This document shows, piece by piece, positions 58,442-64,000 of a stretch of DNA of 64,000 nucleotides. Source of the stretch: Campylobacter estrildidarum. Lineage in GTDB: Bacteria > Campylobacterota > Campylobacteria > Campylobacterales > Campylobacteraceae. Under the pieces are notes generated by a model. That model was not told where the DNA came from and ran no database searches. It saw nothing but the letters and a program-made list of their open reading frames with translations. The stretch lies in NCBI RefSeq assembly GCF_005406205.1, contig NZ_NXLZ01000001.1, positions 124,001-188,000 of the forward strand, read 5' to 3'. The translations under genes were made by a program, and so were the position numbers. Position 1 is the stretch's first letter; every line of letters begins with the position of its first letter.

Positions 58442-59209
58442 TTAGACAAAAAAGAGAGTTTGCATATGAGTAAAAACTTCCAAAATCAAATCTTTAAAAT
58501 ACTGCATCATTACAAGTAAAATGGCTATTAAAACTATAAAACCTAAAGCGATTTTGATTGGGTAACCAATTACCAAAAGATTAAACTGAGGCATCGTTTT
58601 CATTAAAAGCCCAAAAATAGTATCTGCTAAAAGCGAAATTCCAAGTATAGGAAAGCTCATAGTAAATCCTATAATAAATATATTTAAAATACCTGAATTT
58701 AGATACTGCATTAAATTTTCATGTGGATAAAAACCTCCTAAGCTAATATATTCTAAAGAATGACTTAAAAATAAAAGTATAAGATAATGTCCATTAAATG
58801 CTAGAAAAAAAATCAAAGCAATCAAATGCAAAATTTGAGATGTGATAGGCATATTTGTCCCAGAACTTGGATCTAGCACACTTGCCATAGTAAATCCCAT
58901 AATAAAAGCTATTTGTTCTCCTGCCATCATAATAATAGCAAAAATAATTTGAAGCATTAATCCCGCTATCATTCCAAACATAACTTCACTTAAAAGCTGA
59001 AGAATGAAAAAGCTATCTAAATGTAAATTTTCAAGTCTTGCCAAAGGATATAAATACATAGTCAAAAATAATGCTATAGTTGTTTTAATGATTATAGGGA
59101 TAGAATTGTGAGAAAAAAAAGGAAAAAAAACTATAAGCCCGCTCATTCTAGCAAACAATAACATAAAAGTTGCTACATTTTTATCGCCCAAATAGTTAAC
59201 AAATTCCAT
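58442..59209 (-). CDS. fliR: Flagellar biosynthesis protein FliR
   Basis: FliR is part of the flagellar type III export gate with FliP and FliQ. The 255-residue protein has six to seven membrane helices, begins MEFVNYLGDKNVATFMLLFARMSG (internal FARMSG fits the family), and shows AGEQIAFIMGFTMASVLDP near residue 95, a FliR hallmark. Length is normal. It overlaps the ABC ATPase gene by 14 bases. Confidence 0.93.
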   Translation of the reverse strand: MEFVNYLGDKNVATFMLLFARMSGLIVFFPFFSHNSIPIIIKTTIALFLTMYLYPLARLENLHLDSFFILQLLSEVMFGMIAGLMLQIIFAIIMMAGEQIAFIMGFTMASVLDPSSGTNMPITSQILHLIALIFFLAFNGHYLILLFLSHSLEYISLGGFYPHENLMQYLNSGILNIFIIGFTMSFPILGISLLADTIFGLLMKTMPQFNLLVIGYPIKIALGFIVLIAILLVMMQYFKDLILEVFTHMQTLFFV

Positions 59210-59831
59210 TGGAGTTTAAAATATAAGTTTTATCACAAAAATTTACAAGTTTATTATCGTGAGTTACAAAAAATAAAGCGGCTTGATTCTCTTTAACATA
59301 ACTAATTAAAAGTTCTATGACATTTTTTGCATTTTCAAAGTCTAAATTTCCAGTAGCTTCATCTGCGAAAATAATTTTTGGCTTCTTGCAAAGTACTCTA
59401 GCTATACTGACACGTTGTTGCTGTCCACCACTTAATTTTCCTATTTTGTGGCCTAAAAGTTTGTCAATGCCTAATTTTTCTAAAATTTTTTCATCCAATT
59501 TTTGATGAGATAAAACACTAGCAAGCTCTATATTTTCTAAGGCTGAAAAGCCTTTAAAAAGATAATGAGTTTGAAATATAATACCAAAATCATAACGGCG
59601 AATATTAAGCCTTTCGTTCTCATTTAACTGATAAAGATTTTTATTTTTATAAAAAACATTACCCTGTTTTGGACAAAGCAAAGAAGAAAGTATGTGTAAT
59701 AGGGTTGATTTTCCGCAACCGCTACTACCTTGAATAGCAATACAGTCTTGCGTATTTAAACTTAAATTTAAATCCTTAAAGAGTGGATAATCAAAACTAT
59801 GATTTAAATTTTCCGCTCTTAATAATTCCAT
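59196..59831 (-). CDS. ABC transporter ATP-binding protein, LolD/MacB-like
   Basis: The 211-residue ATPase has Walker [15 protein letters not shown]-loop FGIIFQTHYLFKG, signature LSGGQQQRVSIAR, Walker B KIIFADEATGNLDF (the FADEPTGNLD type of the LolD/FtsE/MacB group, here with Ala instead of Pro) and H-loop FVTHD. No permease partner is encoded nearby. It equals Cj1180c; a lipoprotein-release role (LolD) is possible from the family but not shown. Its 3' end overlaps the fliR start. Confidence 0.85.
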   Translation of the reverse strand: MELLRAENLNHSFDYPLFKDLNLSLNTQDCIAIQGSSGCGKSTLLHILSSLLCPKQGNVFYKNKNLYQLNENERLNIRRYDFGIIFQTHYLFKGFSALENIELASVLSHQKLDEKILEKLGIDKLLGHKIGKLSGGQQQRVSIARVLCKKPKIIFADEATGNLDFENAKNVIELLISYVKENQAALFFVTHDNKLVNFCDKTYILNSNGIC

Positions 59832-59842
59832 TTAAAACCACT

Positions 59843-60916
59843 TTAAAGCTGAGCAGCTACTTCAGCAGCAAAATCTTCAGTTTTTTTCTCCAAACCCTCA
59901 CCAACTTCAAAACGAACAAATTCTACGATTTTTATTTTTCCGCCTAATTCTTTTTCCTTTTCGGTTATAATTTGCTCTACAGTTTTTTTATCGTCCATTA
60001 CATAAAACTGACCCATTAAAGTTAACTTACTATCGAGTTGAGAATTATCTGCTATAAAGCTATTCATTTTTCCAGGAATGATATTATCCCAAATTTTTTC
60101 AGGCTTACCTTGAGCTTTAAGTTCTGCTTTTATATCCTCTTCAGCCTGTTTTAAAATTTGATCATTCAATTGCTTACGACTAGCAAATTTAGGAATTTTA
60201 AGTTCTGGCTTATTTGGATCTTTTAGTCTTCTTCTTTCTTCATTCTCTTTTTCAAGCTCAGCAACTAAAGCTTTATATTCATTTTCTACGAAAGAAAGAT
60301 CTAATTCTTCATAACTTAAATAACTAGGTTTCATAGCGGCTATATGCATACAAAGCTGTTTTAAAAAATCTCTTGATTTTGATGCCATTTCGGCATTATC
60401 ACAAGCAGCAGCAATTATAACTCCTACACGACCATTTGTGTGAATATAGCCATTAACTACACCATTTGCACTTGATTTTAAAGTTGCAAATCTTCTTACA
60501 ACTAAATTTTCCCCTATAGTTGCAATTTGACTCTTTAAATATTCTTCAAATTTCACTCCATTAATCACGCTTGAGTGAAGCTCCTCAACGCTTTGTAAGT
60601 TATTGCACTGAATATGAGCCGTTGTATCCTTTGTTAAAGCAATAAATTGGTCATTTTTAGCTACAAAATCTGTTTCGGAATTAATCTCGCTAACAGTTGC
60701 ACTTGTGAAATCATCATTTACTTTTACACTAACTAAACCCTCAGCAGCAAGTCTATCGGCTTTTTTTGCAGCCTTGCCTAACCCTTTTTCTCTTAAAAGT
60801 TGTACCGCTTTATCAAAATCCCCATCAGTCTCGCTTAAAGCATTTTTACAATCCATCATCCCCGCACCTGTACTTTCACGGAGTTCTTTTACCATTGCAG
60901 CAGTAATTTCAGCCAT
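59843..60916 (-). CDS. tsf: Translation elongation factor Ts
   Basis: EF-Ts recycles EF-Tu from GDP to GTP. The 357-residue protein has the N-terminal ELRESTGAGMMDCKNAL motif, INSETDFVAKNDQF around residue 80, and a long C-terminal coiled-coil-containing part. It overlaps the rpsB stop by 1 base, so rpsB-tsf are coupled as in most bacteria. Confidence 0.96.
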   Translation of the reverse strand: MAEITAAMVKELRESTGAGMMDCKNALSETDGDFDKAVQLLREKGLGKAAKKADRLAAEGLVSVKVNDDFTSATVSEINSETDFVAKNDQFIALTKDTTAHIQCNNLQSVEELHSSVINGVKFEEYLKSQIATIGENLVVRRFATLKSSANGVVNGYIHTNGRVGVIIAAACDNAEMASKSRDFLKQLCMHIAAMKPSYLSYEELDLSFVENEYKALVAELEKENEERRRLKDPNKPELKIPKFASRKQLNDQILKQAEEDIKAELKAQGKPEKIWDNIIPGKMNSFIADNSQLDSKLTLMGQFYVMDDKKTVEQIITEKEKELGGKIKIVEFVRFEVGEGLEKKTEDFAAEVAAQL

Positions 60917-61707
60917 TATTCTTGCTCCTCGTTAAAATCTTCTTCACTCATCATTTCATCTAAAACTTCTTTTTTCTCTTCATCTGTAATTTCTTTTTCT
61001 TGTTCTGGCAATACTTCGCCATCCTGTTCTCTTAAAGCCTTGCCTTCATTAATCGCTTCGGCCATTTCTTGACAGAAAAGCTGTACAGATCTTATAGCAT
61101 CATCATTACCTGGTATAGGATAAGTTACAAGATCAGGATCACAATTTGTATCCAATGGAGCCACAACAGGAATCTTTAACCTATTTGCTTCTTGTACTGC
61201 AATTTTTTCTTTAACCGTATCGATAACAAAAATCATATCTGGTTGAGTTTTTAAATGGCGAATTCCGCCAAGATAAGCAAGTAGTTTTTCTTTTTTTCTT
61301 GTAAGCATCAAAGCTTCTTTTTTGGTTAAAAGTTTGATACTTCCATCTTCTTCCATTTTTTCTATAACTTCTAATTTTCTAATTGATTGACGAATGGTAC
61401 CAAAATTGGTCATCATTCCGCCTAACCATCTATGATTTACATAAGGCATTCCACATTTTTCAGCATATTCTTTTATCGCTCCACCTGCTTGTTTTTTTGT
61501 TCCAACAAAAAGTATTGTTTTACCTTCTGCAGCAGCGTCACGAACGATATTATAAGTATATCTAAAATATCTTAAGGTTTTTTGCAAGTCAATTACATAA
61601 ATACCTTTTCTTTCACCAAAAATAAATTTTTTCATTTTTGGATTCCAACGTCTTGTTTGGTGTCCAAAATGCACACCACATTCTAATAAATCTCTCATAC
61701 TAACCAT
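60916..61707 (-). CDS. rpsB: 30S ribosomal protein S2
   Basis: S2 is a small-subunit ribosomal protein. The 263-residue protein has [39 protein letters not shown] and [20 protein letters not shown]. The start is ATG at 61707, with AAGGAG just upstream and the usual family length; a longer frame adds 18 unlikely residues. The C-terminal tail is very acidic ([20 protein letters not shown]), as in other Campylobacter. It leads rpsB-tsf. Confidence 0.96.
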   Translation of the reverse strand: MVSMRDLLECGVHFGHQTRRWNPKMKKFIFGERKGIYVIDLQKTLRYFRYTYNIVRDAAAEGKTILFVGTKKQAGGAIKEYAEKCGMPYVNHRWLGGMMTNFGTIRQSIRKLEVIEKMEEDGSIKLLTKKEALMLTRKKEKLLAYLGGIRHLKTQPDMIFVIDTVKEKIAVQEANRLKIPVVAPLDTNCDPDLVTYPIPGNDDAIRSVQLFCQEMAEAINEGKALREQDGEVLPEQEKEITDEEKKEVLDEMMSEEDFNEEQE

Positions 61708-61795
61708 AATTTTCTCCTTATAATTTAGCTTTATTCCTCCGCACCCCTTAAAATAATACAAGCTAAAAGGATTGATGCGTGTGAAATGAAACTAT

Positions 61796-61801
61796 ATTAT
61801 A
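61796..61801 (-). promoter_or_regulatory. Putative -10 box of rpsB-tsf
   Basis: TATAAT on the minus strand, preceded by TTTTGC, lies 89 bases before the rpsB ATG, giving a leader of about 80 bases. S2 is known in other bacteria to control rpsB through the leader; no such fold is clear here. Confidence 0.5.
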
Positions 61802-61867
61802 GCAAAATGAATTTTAGTTTTCACTTATAAATTATAATTTAGGTATTAAAATATTTGAAAGGTAAAG

Positions 61868-61896
61868 GAAATTTTGCCACTTAGTGGCAAAATTTC
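61868..61896 (-). terminator. Hairpin terminator at the end of petC
   Basis: GAAATTTTGCCAC (61868-61880) pairs perfectly with GTGGCAAAATTTC (61884-61896) over a three-base loop. The stem begins at the petC stop codon and is followed on the minus strand by a CCTTTACC sequence that is only moderately T-rich. It probably ends the pet operon. Confidence 0.75.
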
Positions 61897-63008
61897 TAAT
61901 GAAGTTTAGACCAAACTGAACGTTTCCAGCCTATAGCAAATACACTTAAGATCACAAAGAAAATCATAATATAAATTCCTGTGCTTTCTCTTTCTGCTTT
62001 TTTACTATCGCCAACTTTCTCAATATAAGAAACAACTTTAGCTTGAGCAGATTCTGTTAAACCAACTCTTGGCATAGCAGTTCCAGGAAGAAGTTTTTGA
62101 GTATCGTTAATAAAATCATGTAAATATTGCTCTCCACGAGATCTAATCATCATTGAAAGATCAGGTGGTATGGAACCTAAATATCCTTTTAAATCATTAT
62201 GATTTGAAGCTGTAAAAAATTTATCGTATTTAATATCATGGCAACGACCGCAAGCTTCTATAAAAGTGGCTTTATCTTTAGCAAATGCGATATCTTTTTC
62301 AATCAAAGCTGTTTTTTGAGGACTGTTTTCTAATTTTTTATATCTAGCCTCTACTTCTTTTTTGATGATAGCGTCTTCACTAGCCTCAAATTTAGAACTT
62401 ACATCTTTAAGATAAGCAATCACATTAGCTATATTTGCATTCATAACCTCTGGAGTATCTATATATGGAGGCATTATAAAAGCATCTCCGAATTTATGAT
62501 AAACTTTTAACGCTACTGAAGGATTCATAATTAAAGCTGCCAAAAATTTCTCATCAAAAATAGCTCCAGCTGAACTCAAATCAGGAGGAATAACTCCAAA
62601 AGTAGAAGAATCAGTAACCGGTGCTGGTATATTATCTTGTTTAATACCATGACAAGAAACACAATTGGTGTTAAAAAATTCTTTACCTTTAGCTACATCA
62701 CCTTTAGTCAAATCTATTTTTGCAACATTATCCCAAAGAGTTGCGACTTGATTTAAATCTTCTTTTGCTTTATCAAGATCTTTTTGAGCACTTTCTATTC
62801 TTTTAGCATCATTAGCTTTTTTAGCCTCAGTTAAAGCAAGTTCTTTTTGCTCTACTATGCTTTTAGCATAAGTCGTATCTTCGATAGAAAAATCAAAATT
62901 TGCAGGAGCAACATGCGGTTTCATTATAGAATGTGCATAAGGTTCAACTCCCCAATATACAAGGGCAGTAAATACCGCTACAACTAAAAATATTTTTAGC
63001 TCTCTCAT
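61896..63008 (-). CDS. petC: Cytochrome bc1 complex dihaem cytochrome c subunit
   Basis: PetC is the cytochrome c subunit of the quinol-cytochrome c reductase that passes electrons to periplasmic carriers. The 370-residue protein has an N-terminal membrane helix (LKIFLVVAVFTALVYWG), a Lys/Glu-rich helical linker (about 50-95), and two c-type haem sites: NTNCVSCHGIKQ and EACGRCHDIKY. A C-terminal helix (IYIMIFFVILSVFAIGW) anchors it. The dihaem form is typical of epsilonproteobacteria. It overlaps petB by 1 base. Confidence 0.94.
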   Translation of the reverse strand: MRELKIFLVVAVFTALVYWGVEPYAHSIMKPHVAPANFDFSIEDTTYAKSIVEQKELALTEAKKANDAKRIESAQKDLDKAKEDLNQVATLWDNVAKIDLTKGDVAKGKEFFNTNCVSCHGIKQDNIPAPVTDSSTFGVIPPDLSSAGAIFDEKFLAALIMNPSVALKVYHKFGDAFIMPPYIDTPEVMNANIANVIAYLKDVSSKFEASEDAIIKKEVEARYKKLENSPQKTALIEKDIAFAKDKATFIEACGRCHDIKYDKFFTASNHNDLKGYLGSIPPDLSMMIRSRGEQYLHDFINDTQKLLPGTAMPRVGLTESAQAKVVSYIEKVGDSKKAERESTGIYIMIFFVILSVFAIGWKRSVWSKLH

Positions 63009-64000
63009 TATTTAGCTCCTTTTCTTTCCATAATAGTGATTATAGGTAAAATAACTAGGAGTAGTAGTAAAAATACTATAGAAGCATAAAAACCTACCCA
63101 AGCATTTACACCTGTTGGAGGTAACTTTCCATAAATAGTTAAGACAATCATATCAACGAGTAAAACCCAAAACCAAATAAAAAATAAAGGTCTCTCATGA
63201 GCTGGCTTAACCACATCACTTCTATCAAGCCAAGGCAACAAGAAGAAAATTATTTGAGCAATACCAAAAGCTGCTAAACCTATATTAAATGCTTTAATAC
63301 CTGCAATATCAAAGAAAAATCCTCTTAACACTTCATAACTCCATAAAAAATACCATTCAGGATAAATATGTGCTGGAGTTTTAAGTGCGTTTGCTGGATC
63401 AAAATTAATAGGATCCATTGCAAAATCAAATTTAAAACAAACTAGATAAAAGAAGAAAATCATAAATAAGCAAATATACATAAAATCTTTTGACAAAAAT
63501 CCTGGCCAAAAAGGAATTACTTTTGAATTTTTAGTATCACCTGCCATATATTTTTCTGCTTCTAAATCAAAATCTAATTCTTCTGAAATTTCATTATTTA
63601 CATGTGGAATTCTTAAAGAATAAAAGTGAAATGCAATGATTGAAATAATCACTATAGGAAGCAAACAAACATGAAGCATAAAAAATCTTGTTAAAGTTGG
63701 ATCTGATACGGCATAATCTCCACGAATCCAAATTACAAGTTCAGGACCTATAAAAGGAATTCCTCCAAAAAGATTGGTAATAACCTGAGCAGCCCAATAA
63801 CTCATTTGTCCCCAAGGAAGCATATATCCACTAAAAGCTTCAGCTGAAAATATTACAAAAAGAAGCATACCACTTACCCAAATCATCTCTCTACCATGCT
63901 TATAAGAACCGTAATAAATTCCAGTAAGCATATGAATATAAATGATTAAAAAGATAACAGAAGCCGCTACACCATGCATATGACGCCAAAGCCAACCATA
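63008..64000 (-). CDS. petB: Cytochrome bc1 complex cytochrome b subunit, 5' end outside the window
   Basis: PetB is the membrane subunit that oxidises quinol and carries haems b. The window holds the C-terminal 330 or so residues. The reading frame is open to the edge (GWLWRHMHGVAASVIF, where HMHG holds haem ligands), so the true start is beyond 64000. Visible marks are GYMLPWGQMSYW, HVCLLPIVIISIIAFHFYSLR (second haem-ligand His region) and the PEWYFLWSYEVLRG quinol-site motif. About eight helices are seen here. petA (Rieske) should follow upstream. Confidence 0.95.
   Translation of the reverse strand, partial: YGWLWRHMHGVAASVIFLIIYIHMLTGIYYGSYKHGREMIWVSGMLLFVIFSAEAFSGYMLPWGQMSYWAAQVITNLFGGIPFIGPELVIWIRGDYAVSDPTLTRFFMLHVCLLPIVIISIIAFHFYSLRIPHVNNEISEELDFDLEAEKYMAGDTKNSKVIPFWPGFLSKDFMYICLFMIFFFYLVCFKFDFAMDPINFDPANALKTPAHIYPEWYFLWSYEVLRGFFFDIAGIKAFNIGLAAFGIAQIIFFLLPWLDRSDVVKPAHERPLFFIWFWVLLVDMIVLTIYGKLPPTGVNAWVGFYASIVFLLLLLVILPIITIMERKGAK

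Overview
The window is a chromosomal segment of a thermophilic Campylobacter of the C. jejuni / C. coli group. The evidence is the AT-rich sequence, the complete N-glycosylation (pgl) locus beside the lipooligosaccharide (LOS) core locus, and flanking housekeeping genes in the order I remember from C. jejuni NCTC 11168 (roughly its Cj1110c-Cj1185c interval). Several proteins, for example PglD and PglC, differ clearly from the NCTC 11168 versions I recall, so a C. coli or a divergent C. jejuni is likely. I cannot settle the species from the sequence alone. No tRNA, rRNA, IS element, prophage or CRISPR array was found, and no gene-free stretch exceeds about 300 bases.

Layout. 1-7.3 kb: a decayed chemoreceptor gene preceded by a C10/G10 tract, then marC, msrB, a ferritin-like protein, pssA, a Psd-like protein, ftsH, prmA and cheY. 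7.3-21.6 kb: pglG-F-E-D-C-A-B-J-I-H-K and gne, all on the minus strand and nearly all overlapping or abutting. PglF, PglE and PglD make UDP-diNAcBac. PglC loads it on undecaprenyl phosphate. PglA, PglJ and PglH add GalNAc, and PglI adds the branching Glc. PglK flips the heptasaccharide and PglB transfers it to periplasmic proteins. Gne supplies UDP-GalNAc.

21.7-38 kb: the LOS region. The conserved genes waaC, htrB, a two-domain glycosyltransferase, waaF and the heptose genes gmhA, hldE, hldD and gmhB enclose a variable set of glycosyltransferases (GT4, GT8, two related GT2). There is also an O-acylation pair (MBOAT plus SGNH-like protein) and a GT25. The MBOAT and GT25 genes each carry a long G tract, and both are frameshifted (phase OFF) in this genome. 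No sialic acid synthesis or sialyltransferase gene lies in the locus.

38-50.6 kb: cytochrome c553, ccoS, ccoI, rho and dnaX. These are followed by a Tat-exported FAD amine-oxidase-like protein, a metal-handling cluster (copA, a small copZ-like HMA protein, a CDF exporter) and a two-gene ThrE-type exporter. 50.6-64 kb: a small periplasmic protein, omp50, a cyclophilin, yebC, an SMR efflux pair, argS, tatA, gmk, a ChePep-like acidic protein, fliR, a LolD-like ATPase, tsf, rpsB, petC and the 3' part of petB, which runs off the window.

I found no completely new system. The observations most worth following are the phase-variable LOS O-acylation pair, the phase-variable GT25, the decayed receptor behind a long G tract, the Psd homologue whose self-processing serine position is not serine, and the FAD enzyme placed between dnaX and copA.
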